A stretch of 64,000 nt of DNA. Source: Pseudomonadota bacterium (GTDB lineage Bacteria; Pseudomonadota; Gammaproteobacteria; Burkholderiales; SG8-39). Below are positions 56,384 through 64,000 of this stretch, piece after piece (the first letter of the stretch is position 1; every line of letters begins with the position of its first letter). A program made the translations under genes and the position numbers. Under the pieces are notes generated by a model. It made no database searches. It saw only the letters and a list, made by a program, of their open reading frames with translations, and was not told the DNA's origin. The stretch spans positions 1 through 64,000 of the forward strand of contig JAJZPQ010000007.1 in the NCBI GenBank assembly GCA_021811085.1. Direction: 5' to 3'.

Positions 56384-56635
56384 ATGAAATTCGAAAAGAA
56401 AAGCGAGGGCTTGTATGCGCTGGACGTGTGCGGATATGTTTGCCCGCATCCCCAGCTCTATACCAAGAAGGCGCTGGAAAAAATGAAGGGCGGAGAACTG
56501 CTGGAACTGGTGTTCGACAACGCTTCTTCGGGGGAGTCCATCTCCGCCATGTGCGAATCCGTCGGGAATGAGGTCATCGAGAAAACCACGGTCAGCGGAA
56601 AGTACACGTGGAAGATCAGGAAAATCGCAGCTTGA
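56384..56635 (+). CDS. TusA-family sulfurtransferase (SirA-like)
   Basis: An 83-residue protein with the TusA motif CGYVCPHPQLYTKKAL (C16 and C20; C20 in the CPxP motif is the persulfide-carrying residue). A strong AGGAGGAGG lies before the ATG. It should accept sulfur from the YeeE-type transporter or rhodanese and pass it to acceptor proteins. It is co-transcribed with the transporter. Confidence 0.92.
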   Translation: MKFEKKSEGLYALDVCGYVCPHPQLYTKKALEKMKGGELLELVFDNASSGESISAMCESVGNEVIEKTTVSGKYTWKIRKIAA

Positions 56636-56647
56636 GGAAATGATCCC

Positions 56648-56818
56648 ATGAACAAGAGCAGCCTCTGGATCGTGATCGTCGTTGCGGCGTCCTGGATTGG
56701 ATTTCTTATGGGTTACTCCATGTCGGCACATACCGGTGGTGCCAAGACGACGGCCGGCGCCGCTGCCGGGGCGGAGCATGCGCCCTCTGGCGCGGCGGCG
56801 GGCGGCTACGGTCAATGA
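56648..56818 (+). CDS. Small single-span membrane protein, unknown
   Basis: A 56-residue protein starting MNKSSLWIVIVVAASWIGFLMGYSMSAHTGG. One N-terminal transmembrane or signal-anchor helix is followed by a low-complexity Gly/Ala tail. No family was recognised. It starts 12 bp after tusA and is probably part of that transcript. Confidence 0.6.
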   Translation: MNKSSLWIVIVVAASWIGFLMGYSMSAHTGGAKTTAGAAAGAEHAPSGAAAGGYGQ

Positions 56819-56922
56819 GGAGTCCCGAAGATGAGGGGACGCCTCCTCCGATACGCGCTTGGATCGGTCTGTTGCGAAATCCATTTCTCAAGAGGTTCTG
56901 AGTAAGGCGAGGAGAACGAAAC

Positions 56923-57384
56923 ATGAAGCGAGTGCTTATCGCCGTGGATGGTTCCAAGGGCAGCCAAGCGTGCATTGAAGCTTGCGTGCGCCTGTTTGCC
57001 GGTCGGCCGCCGCCGACCGTGATCCTGCTGCACGTGCTGGGCTTCGGCGGACCGGCTGCCGTGGATGGCATGAGCAACGACGCGGAGCTGGCGGAGTTGC
57101 GTGAGGCGATGGAAGGATCGCCGGAGCTGGAGGCGCGCAAGGCCAAGGCCGAAGCGATGTTCGCCGCCGCGCGGGCTCATTTCGAAGAGCATGGTTACCG
57201 CGACTTGCACGCGGTGATCAAGAGCGGGCGCGCCGCGGAAGAGATCGTCGATGCGGCTGCGGAACATGGGGCGGAGCTCATCGTGGTCGGCAATACGCGC
57301 AGCCTGATCAACAAGCTCATGCTCGGCGACGTGGCGCATCAGGTCGCAAAGAAAGCCGCCGTTCCGGTACTGCTCGCGCGCTGA
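56923..57384 (+). CDS. Universal stress protein (UspA family)
   Basis: A 153-residue single Usp domain: KRVLIAVDGSKGSQACIEACVRL at the start and VVGNTRSLINKLMLGDVAHQVAKKAAVPVLL at the end. The usual ATP-binding GxxGxxxxxxxGSV loop is altered (GNTRSLINKLMLGDV), so nucleotide binding is uncertain. It stands between the sulfur genes and the FAD oxidoreductase. Confidence 0.9.
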   Translation: MKRVLIAVDGSKGSQACIEACVRLFAGRPPPTVILLHVLGFGGPAAVDGMSNDAELAELREAMEGSPELEARKAKAEAMFAAARAHFEEHGYRDLHAVIKSGRAAEEIVDAAAEHGAELIVVGNTRSLINKLMLGDVAHQVAKKAAVPVLLAR

Positions 57385-57402
57385 CGCGGCCCGCGACGGG
57401 CC

Positions 57403-58797
57403 ATGAGCGTAGAAGAAACCCTAATTCTCGGCGGCGGACTCGCCGGTCTGGCTGCCGGCTGGGCGCTCGCGCAAGCCGGCCGCCGCGTGCAAGTGCTCGA
57501 GGGCGCAGATGAGGTCGGCGGGCTTGCGCGCACCGTGGCGCGCGACGGATTTCGCTTCGATCTCGGCGGGCATCGCTTCTTCACCCACGACGCCCGCGTC
57601 GAGGGATTTATGCGCGATCTGTTCGGCGACGATCTCGTCACGGTAGCGCGCGCGAGCCGCATCTACCTGCGCGGCAAATGGATCGAGTATCCGCTGCGGC
57701 CGCTCGGCGCGCTGTCCGGGGTGGGCCCGATAACCAGCGCGCGGATCCTGCTCGGTTATGCCGCCGCGAACCTTGCGCGGCGGCTGCGGCCGGCGCCGCT
57801 GGTGTCGCTGCAAGACTGGGTGGTGGCCCATTTCGGGCGGCCGCTGTTTGAGCTTTATTTCCGCGACTACAGCGAAAAGGTATGGGGCGTGAGTTGCCGC
57901 GACATCAGCGCCGAATGGATGGCGCAGCGCGTCCAGGGACTGTCGCTGGGCAGCGCCATCCGCCATGCGTTTCTGAGGCGCGGCGCCGCGCTGCCGACCC
58001 TGGTGGATCGGTTCTTGTACCCGCGGCTCGGCATCGGCAGCATCGCAGAGCGCCTGCGCGCGGGGATCGAGCGCTCGAGCCCGATTGCGACCGGCACGCG
58101 GGTGGTGCGCCTGCGCCATGACGGGCGGCGCATCGAGGGCGTCACCGTGCGTCGGGGAGACGAGATGCACGAGCTTCGGGGCGAGTCGTTCTTGTCCACT
58201 ATTCCGCTGACCCAGCTCATCCAGGCGCTGAGTCCGCACGCGCCGGTCGAGGTGCGCGCGGCTGCGGCGCGGCTGCGCTACCGGGATCTGGTCATCGTGG
58301 CGGTGATGCTCGAGCGCGAGCGAGCGACCGACCAGACCTGGATCTACTTTCCCGGCAAGGACATTCCCTTCGGCCGGCTGCATGAGCCGACCAACTGGAG
58401 CGCCGCGATGGCGCCGCCGGGGCGCACGCTCCTGGTCACCGAGCGCTTTTGCTTTCGCGGCGACGCCACCTGGAACGCAGCCGATGCCGAACTGATCGAT
58501 GCGACCGTGCACCACCTCGAAAAACTCGGGTTTATCCGCCGCCGCGAGGTGCTGGACGGCATGGCGGTGAGAATTCCCGCGGCCTATCCGCTGTTCGAGG
58601 TGGGCTACCAGGAACGCGGCCGGGTCCTATGCGATTACCTCGGGCGGTTCGAGAACCTGCAGCTCGCGGGTCGCGGCGGGCTGTTCCGCTACTACAACAT
58701 GGATCAGGCGATCTCCTCCGGGCTCGCGGCGGCGGCGGCGCTGCTGGCGCGCGACACGCGGATGCCTGCTGCCGCAGCGGCCGGGGGTGCGCCGTGA
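57403..58797 (+). CDS. FAD-dependent oxidoreductase (protoporphyrinogen oxidase/UDP-sugar mutase-like)
   Basis: A 464-residue protein. The FAD-binding start is LILGGGLAGLAAGWALAQAG (residues 7-26), followed by DLGGHRFFTHD, a hallmark of the amine-oxidase/UGM-like group found near polysaccharide genes. FRDYSEKVWGVSCRDISAEW in the middle and a LAGRGGLFRYYNMDQAISSGL end are also typical of that group. The substrate is unknown. The stop overlaps the start of the B12-binding radical-SAM gene (GTGA), so the two are coupled. Confidence 0.8.
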   Translation: MSVEETLILGGGLAGLAAGWALAQAGRRVQVLEGADEVGGLARTVARDGFRFDLGGHRFFTHDARVEGFMRDLFGDDLVTVARASRIYLRGKWIEYPLRPLGALSGVGPITSARILLGYAAANLARRLRPAPLVSLQDWVVAHFGRPLFELYFRDYSEKVWGVSCRDISAEWMAQRVQGLSLGSAIRHAFLRRGAALPTLVDRFLYPRLGIGSIAERLRAGIERSSPIATGTRVVRLRHDGRRIEGVTVRRGDEMHELRGESFLSTIPLTQLIQALSPHAPVEVRAAAARLRYRDLVIVAVMLERERATDQTWIYFPGKDIPFGRLHEPTNWSAAMAPPGRTLLVTERFCFRGDATWNAADAELIDATVHHLEKLGFIRRREVLDGMAVRIPAAYPLFEVGYQERGRVLCDYLGRFENLQLAGRGGLFRYYNMDQAISSGLAAAAALLARDTRMPAAAAAGGAP

Positions 58798-60311
58798 GAT
58801 GCGCGCTGATCATCCCGGCCTGGGTGCCGGAGGAGTTGTTCGCGCGCCAGACGGCCGGCTCGCAGATCAATTACTGGCAGCCCCTGGGCATGCTCTATAT
58901 CGCTGCGGTGTTGCGCCAGGCCGGCCACGACGTGCGCTTCTTCAACGGCGCGTTCCTCGCGCAGGAGGAAATCCTGCGGCGCGTGGACGAGTTCAGTCCG
59001 CGTTTCGCCGGGATCTACGCCACGACCTTTGGCTGGGACAAGGCGATGCGCACCGCCGAGGCGGTAAAGCGGCTCAACCCGGAGATTTTCACCTGCGCCG
59101 GGGGCCCATATCCGATCGCGCTGCAGGAGCGTTGCCTGCGCGAGTGCGCTCATTTCGACGCGGTGGGCACCGGCGAGGGGGAACTCACCGTTCCCGAGAT
59201 GATCGGGCGGCTGGAGGCGGGACAGGGCCTGGACGGTGTGCTCGGGGTGGCGTTCCGGCGGGGCGCCGGGATCGTCAGGAATCCGCCGCGCCCGCTGATC
59301 GAGGACCTGGACGCGCTGCCCTTCCCCGCGCGCGAGTTGCTGGGCGAGGCCGACCGTTACCTGCCGCCGCCCGGCACCTACCGGCGCCGGCCGGTGACGG
59401 TACTGTTGACCGCGCGCGGCTGCGACCGCAACTGCCTGTACTGCTTCCAGATCGACAGGCAGCGGCGCGCCGGCGTACGCGGCGTGCGTTTCCGTTCGAT
59501 CGAGAACGTGCTCGCCGAGATCGAACACTGTATCGCCTTGGGCTATCGCGAGATCAAGTTTCTGGACGACACGCTTGCGGCCGATTACGGCCGCGCGCTG
59601 CGGCTTGCGCGGGAAATCAAGGTGCGCGGGCTCGACTTCAGTTGGTTCGCCTCTGCCTGCGTGAACCAGGTGGACGAGCCGCTGCTGCTTGCGTTCAAGG
59701 AGGCTGGCTGCTGGGCCATCCTGTTCGGCGGCGAGAGCGGTGCGCAGGAGAACCTCAATACCCTGCGCAAAGGCTCGACCCTGGCTCAGACCCGCGCGGC
59801 GGTGCGCGCGGCCAAGGCGGCAGGCCTGCGGGTCAGCATGCCGTTCATGTTCGGGATCCCGGGGGAGACCTACGCGGACGGCCTGAAAACCATCGACTTC
59901 GCGCTCGAACTCGATCCGGATCTGGCGAATTTTCACGCCCTCACACCGTTTCCGGGGACCGAATTGTACGAGAATCACGCCAAGTACGGCACCATTTCCA
60001 GCGACCTCAGGGACTACACCTACCAGGGTGCCGCGTTCGTGCCTTATACGATGACGCGCGAGGAAATCCACGCGCTGCGCCAGCTCGCCTTGCGGCGCTT
60101 CTATTCGCGGCCGGCATTCCTGTTGCGCCAGTTGCTGCGGCTGCGCAACGCCAACGACCTGCGCGCCGCGCTGGCGGGCGTCAGGAGCCTCGCCTCGCTG
60201 TGGGCGCGGCGGGGACTGTTTCGCCGGCGCCCTCATGCGGACGCGCCCGCGCCGGCCGCAGCCGCAGCCGCAGCCACTCCTGCGCGAGCGCCGGGTAGAA
60301 ACGCGGGTTGA
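58794..60311 (+). CDS. B12-binding radical SAM protein
   Basis: A 505-residue protein from a GTG start overlapping the previous stop. The N-terminal B12-binding Rossmann-like domain is residues 1-~165 (QPLGMLYIAAVLRQAGHDVRFF; EGELTVPEMI). The radical-SAM cluster motif is CDRNCLYC at residues 210-217, followed by EIKFLDDTLAADY. It belongs to the class often near lipid or glycan biosynthesis genes. The last ~40 residues are a low-complexity Arg/Ala-rich tail that overlaps the convergent gene's 3' end. The reaction is unknown. Confidence 0.87.
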   Translation: MRCALIIPAWVPEELFARQTAGSQINYWQPLGMLYIAAVLRQAGHDVRFFNGAFLAQEEILRRVDEFSPRFAGIYATTFGWDKAMRTAEAVKRLNPEIFTCAGGPYPIALQERCLRECAHFDAVGTGEGELTVPEMIGRLEAGQGLDGVLGVAFRRGAGIVRNPPRPLIEDLDALPFPARELLGEADRYLPPPGTYRRRPVTVLLTARGCDRNCLYCFQIDRQRRAGVRGVRFRSIENVLAEIEHCIALGYREIKFLDDTLAADYGRALRLAREIKVRGLDFSWFASACVNQVDEPLLLAFKEAGCWAILFGGESGAQENLNTLRKGSTLAQTRAAVRAAKAAGLRVSMPFMFGIPGETYADGLKTIDFALELDPDLANFHALTPFPGTELYENHAKYGTISSDLRDYTYQGAAFVPYTMTREEIHALRQLALRRFYSRPAFLLRQLLRLRNANDLRAALAGVRSLASLWARRGLFRRRPHADAPAPAAAAAAATPARAPGRNAG

Positions 60312-61341
60312 ACAGGATGTTGGTGATGAAGTAGCACTCGTGCGTGCAGTGGCACTCGCCGCGGCCGATAGACGCGAGGGTCGCGCGTGCCGCGACCGTG
60401 CGCAGGACCGAGCCAAGGTCGTAGCCGTGCGCGCGCACGTTGCCGAAACTCTCCGAGCGGGTCTCGCAGGGATACACCTCGCCCGTTTCGCTCAGCACCA
60501 GGTTGAGCTGGCCGGCATAGCAGGGGATGAGCCTCTTTTGTTCGAGCAGGGTGCGATGGATCAGGCGGCGCTGCAGGATGTCCTGTGCCGCTTTCAGGCG
60601 CGCGCCGCGAAAAGCGTAGGTCGGCGCCTTGCGCTCGCGCAGATTCGCGGCAAGCCTGCCGACCGCGCGCTCGTATTTCGCATGATCCACCGCCTTGTGG
60701 CTCGCGTCCACCAGGTCGCCGCGCGCAAGCGAGATGGTATGGGTACGGACGTGTTCCAGGCCCTGCACGAAGTCGATGATTCCATCCATCTGGTCCTGGT
60801 TGCCGGAGCAGAAAACGGTATTGATGCCGAGTTCGAAATTGGGGTGATTGTTCAGCAGGCGCGCGAGCAGACGGTAGGTCTGCATCAGCTTGTCGAAGCC
60901 GCCCACGGTGAAGCGAAGGGCGTCGTGGGCCGCGCCGACTCCATCGAGTGAGAGCTTGACGACGACAATGCTGTCGCCGCATTGCGGCAGAATCTGCGCC
61001 ATCGAGTCATGAATCAGTTGCGGCATCAGGCCGTTGGTCGGATACAGCATGATCGCCGGGCGGTTTTGCCGGTGGAACAGGCGGCTGATTTCAACCAAAT
61101 CCTTTCTCAAGAAGATTTCGCCGCCGGAAAAAGCGAGCCAGAGCAGGCTCCCGAGCGAGCGCGAGACCTTGCCGATCTCCTCCAGAGTCAGGTCAGCGGA
61201 GTCGGTTTCCGCTATCCCTGCGCTTTGCAGATAAAAGCAGTAGGGACAGCGGGCATTGCACTTGCGCGTGACGAAGAAAGTGAGCTGGATCGGCCGGCGC
61301 TTCCAGGCAATCGCATCCACATGGCGCAGCCACGAAATCAT
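60181..61341 (-). CDS. Radical SAM/SPASM domain protein
   Basis: A 386-residue protein. The radical-SAM motif is CNARCPYC (C28, C32, C35), with WLAFSGGEIFLRKDLVEI and a C-terminal SPASM-like set of cysteines (CYAGQLN, VYPCETRSE, CHCTHECYF) for auxiliary clusters. SPASM members modify peptides or small molecules. The 3' end overlaps the convergent B12 radical-SAM gene by 131 bp; both tails are low-complexity. It overlaps the glycosyltransferase gene upstream by 4 bp. The substrate is unknown. Confidence 0.87.
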   Translation of the reverse strand: MISWLRHVDAIAWKRRPIQLTFFVTRKCNARCPYCFYLQSAGIAETDSADLTLEEIGKVSRSLGSLLWLAFSGGEIFLRKDLVEISRLFHRQNRPAIMLYPTNGLMPQLIHDSMAQILPQCGDSIVVVKLSLDGVGAAHDALRFTVGGFDKLMQTYRLLARLLNNHPNFELGINTVFCSGNQDQMDGIIDFVQGLEHVRTHTISLARGDLVDASHKAVDHAKYERAVGRLAANLRERKAPTYAFRGARLKAAQDILQRRLIHRTLLEQKRLIPCYAGQLNLVLSETGEVYPCETRSESFGNVRAHGYDLGSVLRTVAARATLASIGRGECHCTHECYFITNILFNPRFYPALAQEWLRLRLRPARARPHEGAGETVPAAPTARRGS

Positions 61342-62348
61342 CGACGCCGCTGCCGTGGCCGGAGGGGACTCGAAAACACATGCCGCAGCATCCCAGCAAG
61401 CGCGCCGGCGCCTACTGCCATGGGATAGAGCAACAGGTAATACAACGTAGCCAGGAGCGCGTAGCCCAGGCTTTCCGCGCGGTGAAAGGCGAGGAGCAAT
61501 CCCCTGTTCACGAACAGATCGAAGGCGAGCGCCAGAGCCATGAACGCGAGCAAAATCATGCTCCCCGTCAGAATGAAAGAGGACAGCAGGCCGGCGTTGC
61601 CGGCGAAAATGAGCACGTTGAGCTTGAGTCCCACCGAGGCGGTACCGGAATCCGCCAACAGATCGCTATTGCCGATGGCGTAATCAGTCCAGTACAGGGA
61701 CTTTACAAAGGCATTGCGCAGGGACCGGGGCAGGGAGTAGTTGAAAATATGCTGCACCCGGATCGCAGGGTTCATCACCAGCCGGCAACCGGCGCGGCGC
61801 AAACGGTGGCTGAACTCCACATCTTCCAGGATCGGCCGGACTTGTTCGGCAAATCCGCCGTTGCTGCGGAAGACGGACGCGTCCATGGCGAGCGCATGCG
61901 TGGCGATGTAGTCGGCCGCGGGCGCGTGTCTGGTTTCGAAGTAATTGATGAAAATCGACTGAAAGCGGCTGAAGAAGCGCCGGTCGTAGGGCGCCGGGGT
62001 GTAGGTGCCGCCAATGATCGCATTCGATCCCTCAAGAGCCAGCGCCGCGGCCGCCAGCGCCAGGGTATCGGGCTGCAACAGGCAGTCGGCGTCTGTGAAA
62101 AACAGAATCTGCCCCCTGCTGTGGCGTGCGCCCGCGTTTCTTGCCAGGGCCGCTCCCCCACGCTGCGGAAGTCGCACCAGCTTGCAGGGATAGCGTTCGA
62201 TTAGCACGATCGAATTGTCTTCGGAGGCGTCGTCGACCACTATGATTTCAAAATTGCCGTGATCGGACGCCCAGGCAGCCGCGAGGCATTTCCCGATAGT
62301 GGTCGCGCCGTTGCGATTGGGGATGATCACCGAGACGAGGCTTTCCAT
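61338..62348 (-). CDS. Glycosyltransferase family 2 with C-terminal membrane helices
   Basis: A 336-residue protein. The GT2 domain covers about 1-230: VSVIIPNRNGATTIGKCL, IIVVDDASEDNS, LARNAGARHSRGQILFFTDADC (DxD-type metal site) and FAEQVRPILEDVEFSHRLRRAGC. Three or so transmembrane helices follow (about 240-320). It probably adds a sugar to a membrane-linked acceptor. It is upstream of, and coupled to, the SPASM gene by a 4-bp overlap. Confidence 0.88.
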   Translation of the reverse strand: MESLVSVIIPNRNGATTIGKCLAAAWASDHGNFEIIVVDDASEDNSIVLIERYPCKLVRLPQRGGAALARNAGARHSRGQILFFTDADCLLQPDTLALAAAALALEGSNAIIGGTYTPAPYDRRFFSRFQSIFINYFETRHAPAADYIATHALAMDASVFRSNGGFAEQVRPILEDVEFSHRLRRAGCRLVMNPAIRVQHIFNYSLPRSLRNAFVKSLYWTDYAIGNSDLLADSGTASVGLKLNVLIFAGNAGLLSSFILTGSMILLAFMALALAFDLFVNRGLLLAFHRAESLGYALLATLYYLLLYPMAVGAGALAGMLRHVFSSPLRPRQRRR

Positions 62349-62511
62349 GGTCGGAGGGTCGATTTGGCGACTGGCAGGTGCCGGCTGAATGTGGACGTTG
62401 ACTTTATATCACATAAGGTACATGGTTCATTCTGACCGGGCGCTCAAGTCCCGGAAAGGCGGTTGGTGGTTCCGGTAAGGATGGCAAAAAATATCGACAA
62501 GGAGGTGGACG

Positions 62512-63537
62512 ATGGAAAAGCGATACGAAAAACGGAGGATCTGGAGATCCGGTTTGCTGGCGGGTGTTGTTTTTTGCGCCGGGATCGGGACGGCATACGC
62601 GCAGCACGTGATCGTGGACATGGACTATGTCGTGAAGAACAAGGACAAGCCCGGCGTGGTGCTCGTGGACGCGCGTGCCGCGGGCGATTACAAGAAGGGG
62701 CTCATCCCCGGGGCGGTTGTCATCGGCGAACATGGCGGAGCGAAGGAATTGCGCGACGTGGACGCGCGCATTCTGCCGGTGAAGAAACTGGAGAAGATCC
62801 TGGGGGATGCGGGCATCAAGCGCGAGAACGAGATTATCGTCTACGGCGCGAAAGGCGATACCGGTCCGACGGTGGTTTTCTGGATCCTCGAATATCTGGG
62901 AGTGGAGAAGGCAAAGGTCTACATGGGCGGGATGGATGATTGGACGAAGGCCAAACAGCATCTGACCAACGAGGTGCGCAAACTCCCGGCGGCTCAGTTC
63001 ACCGCCAAGCCGCGTCCGGAGGTTCTGGCGACGACGGAGTACGTCAAGAAGAACCTGCATAACAAGGACGTTCAGTTCCTCGATTCGCGCACCGCGAAGG
63101 AATCCTCCGGAGACGACATCCGCGCGCTGCGGGGGGGGCATATCGCGGCCGTCAATCACGTCAATATCCCCTATGAGTCGGCCTGGGTGGATCCCGATGC
63201 GGCGAAGAAACTCGCCGAGAAGAAAGTCCAGGACCGCGAGGGCATGGCCCTGAAGGATGCGGCGGGGCTCAAGGAACTGTACAAGAGGTTCGACCCCAAG
63301 AAAGAAGTGGTGGCTTATTGCCAGACCGGCACGCGCTCTACCTACACATACGCCGTATTGCGGGACATGGGGTTTCAGAAGGTGCGCAACTACGATGACT
63401 CATGGATAGTCTATGGCTCCGACTCGGCTCTGCCGGTCGCCGACGTCAGCTACTACGACTTCGTCAAGGCGAACGCCGCACTTAAGCGACTGGAAGTGTT
63501 GGAAAAGAAGGTCGAGGAACTTGCGGCGAAGAAATAA
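62512..63537 (+). CDS. Periplasmic tandem rhodanese (thiosulfate sulfurtransferase)
   Basis: A 341-residue protein. A basic start and hydrophobic segment ending about residue 29 (AYAQH) form a signal peptide. It has two rhodanese domains. The first (residues ~35-150) lacks a catalytic cysteine (VIVYGAKGDTGPT). The second has C270 in AYCQTGTRSTYTY, the active-site loop. It would transfer sulfane sulfur in the periplasm, upstream of the YeeE/TusA route. The ATG has AAGGAGG upstream. Confidence 0.9.
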   Translation: MEKRYEKRRIWRSGLLAGVVFCAGIGTAYAQHVIVDMDYVVKNKDKPGVVLVDARAAGDYKKGLIPGAVVIGEHGGAKELRDVDARILPVKKLEKILGDAGIKRENEIIVYGAKGDTGPTVVFWILEYLGVEKAKVYMGGMDDWTKAKQHLTNEVRKLPAAQFTAKPRPEVLATTEYVKKNLHNKDVQFLDSRTAKESSGDDIRALRGGHIAAVNHVNIPYESAWVDPDAAKKLAEKKVQDREGMALKDAAGLKELYKRFDPKKEVVAYCQTGTRSTYTYAVLRDMGFQKVRNYDDSWIVYGSDSALPVADVSYYDFVKANAALKRLEVLEKKVEELAAKK

Positions 63538-63564
63538 GGATGGCCTGAACAAGGGGGCGCCCCG

Positions 63565-63596
63565 GGGAAAGGGTGGGACCCTTTCCACCCTTTCCC
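63565..63596 (+). terminator. Hairpin after the rhodanese gene
   Basis: GGGAAAGGGTGG (63565-63576) and CCACCCTTTCCC (63585-63596) form a perfect 12-bp stem with an 8-base loop, 28 bp after the stop. The T tract is weak, so it could be a factor-aided terminator or an RNA-stabilising hairpin. Confidence 0.6.
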
Positions 63597-63677
63597 TGTA
63601 AAAGGATAGATGTTGCTCAGCAGGGCCGTGCGAGTTAAGCCTTGGTGGCTTTCCCCATCAAAGAAGGAGACCAGAAG

Positions 63678-63731
63678 ATGAACGCGGCGGCGCGGCGCGC
63701 GCGGATCCCCAAGCTCGGCACGGCCGATTAA
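63678..63731 (+). other. Possible 17-residue reading frame
   Basis: ATG preceded by AAGGAGA encodes MNAAARRARIPKLGTAD and a TAA. It could be a tiny peptide or the remnant start of a lost gene. Coding is not proven. Confidence 0.25.
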
Positions 63732-63815
63732 CCCAGGCCTGCATCCGCGCGCGTTTCCCCCCTCTGCGACCCCGTGCCCCGACCGCCCAGAGCAGGCCGA
63801 TGGTACGTGTGCGCC

Positions 63816-63974
63816 TCAGCCGCCAGCCGGGAAGTACGTGTAGCTGATGAATATCAGGATCACCATCAGCACCACGCCCACGCCGAGGCTCCAGCGGATC
63901 AGTTTCAGTTCGATGGGCAGCAGGGGTTCATAGGGAATCTTCTGCAGTTCTTCGCCGATTTTCGCTTGTTCCAT
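63816..63974 (-). CDS. Small single-span membrane protein, unknown
   Basis: A 52-residue protein with a short charged N-terminus (MEQAKIGEELQKIPYEPLLP) and one transmembrane helix (LGVGVVLMVILIFISYTYF). GAGGAG lies before the ATG. The family is not recognised; such small subunits often belong to respiratory complexes. Its operon partners would be upstream, beyond the right edge. Confidence 0.55.
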   Translation of the reverse strand: MEQAKIGEELQKIPYEPLLPIELKLIRWSLGVGVVLMVILIFISYTYFPAGG

Positions 63975-64000
63975 GATCGTATCTCCTCGCGTTCAACCTG

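Noticed and set aside
54827-56884. Long open frame of 685 codons on the minus strand
   Set aside because: It is a GC-rich shadow of the YeeE/YedE and TusA genes; its translation is rich in His, Arg and Asp with no domain pattern, while the plus-strand proteins show clear families.
62398-62426. Possible promoter with TTGACT upstream of the rhodanese gene
   Set aside because: No acceptable -10 at 16-18 bp spacing (the best is CATGGT); too weak to list.

Overview
The window is about 64 kb of GC-rich, densely packed bacterial DNA. It suggests a facultatively anaerobic, probably denitrifying betaproteobacterium of the Thauera/Azoarcus/Aromatoleum/Sulfuritalea kind. The grounds are a Thauera-type ATP-dependent benzoyl-CoA reductase operon (bcrCBAD with had, oah, dch, a two-cluster ferredoxin and korAB), a phenylacetyl-CoA:acceptor oxidoreductase operon (padBCD) and FNR-type boxes. 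The assignment is inferred from gene content only. No rRNA, tRNA, CRISPR array or insertion sequence was seen.

Region 1 (1-16.4 kb) handles uptake and anaerobic oxidation of aromatic acids. It starts with a GNAT gene and an Rrf2-type regulator cut by the window edge. Divergent from them runs a five-gene branched-chain/aromatic-acid type ABC importer, then padBCD, an NDP-forming acyl-CoA synthetase, a hotdog thioesterase, a PaaK-type CoA ligase, a hemerythrin and a tandem GNAT protein. Region 2 (15.7-28.3 kb) is the benzoyl-CoA pathway. The operon had-oah-dch-bcrC-bcrB-bcrA-bcrD-fdx runs leftward. korAB with a ferritin-like gene and a RidA-like gene run rightward from the same divergent promoter region. 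KorAB can supply reduced ferredoxin for the reductase. Hemerythrin and the ferritin-like protein look like oxygen protection. A 24-bp palindromic operator-like site is shared by the ABC importer/GNAT-Rrf2 region, the hemerythrin promoter and the had/korA divergon, and suggests one regulator for all three.

Region 3 (28.3-37.4 kb) is a defence island on the minus strand. It holds a type I restriction-modification system whose hsdM-hsdS and hsdR are separated by an AbiEi/AbiEii toxin-antitoxin pair translationally coupled to hsdR, a DUF433 antitoxin with a truncated toxin remnant, and a TumE-like pair at the edge. Region 4 (37.4-48.3 kb) carries a BenE benzoate transporter, an ABC exporter-like unit with an AttH/CrtC-like protein, a periplasmic-binding-protein ABC importer preceded by an FNR-like box, and a LacI-type repressor.

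Region 5 (48.3-52 kb) is a LacI-controlled DsrE-like gene plus a sulfonate/nitrate-type binding protein. It ends in a junction where an ABC ATPase and a GMC oxidoreductase have both lost their 5' ends. Region 6 (52.2-64 kb) combines sulfur-trafficking proteins (three DsrE/F/H-like small proteins, YeeE/YedE transporter, TusA, periplasmic rhodanese) with a membrane glycosyltransferase, an FAD oxidoreductase, two radical-SAM proteins and a GT2 glycosyltransferase. This is the least explained part of the window.
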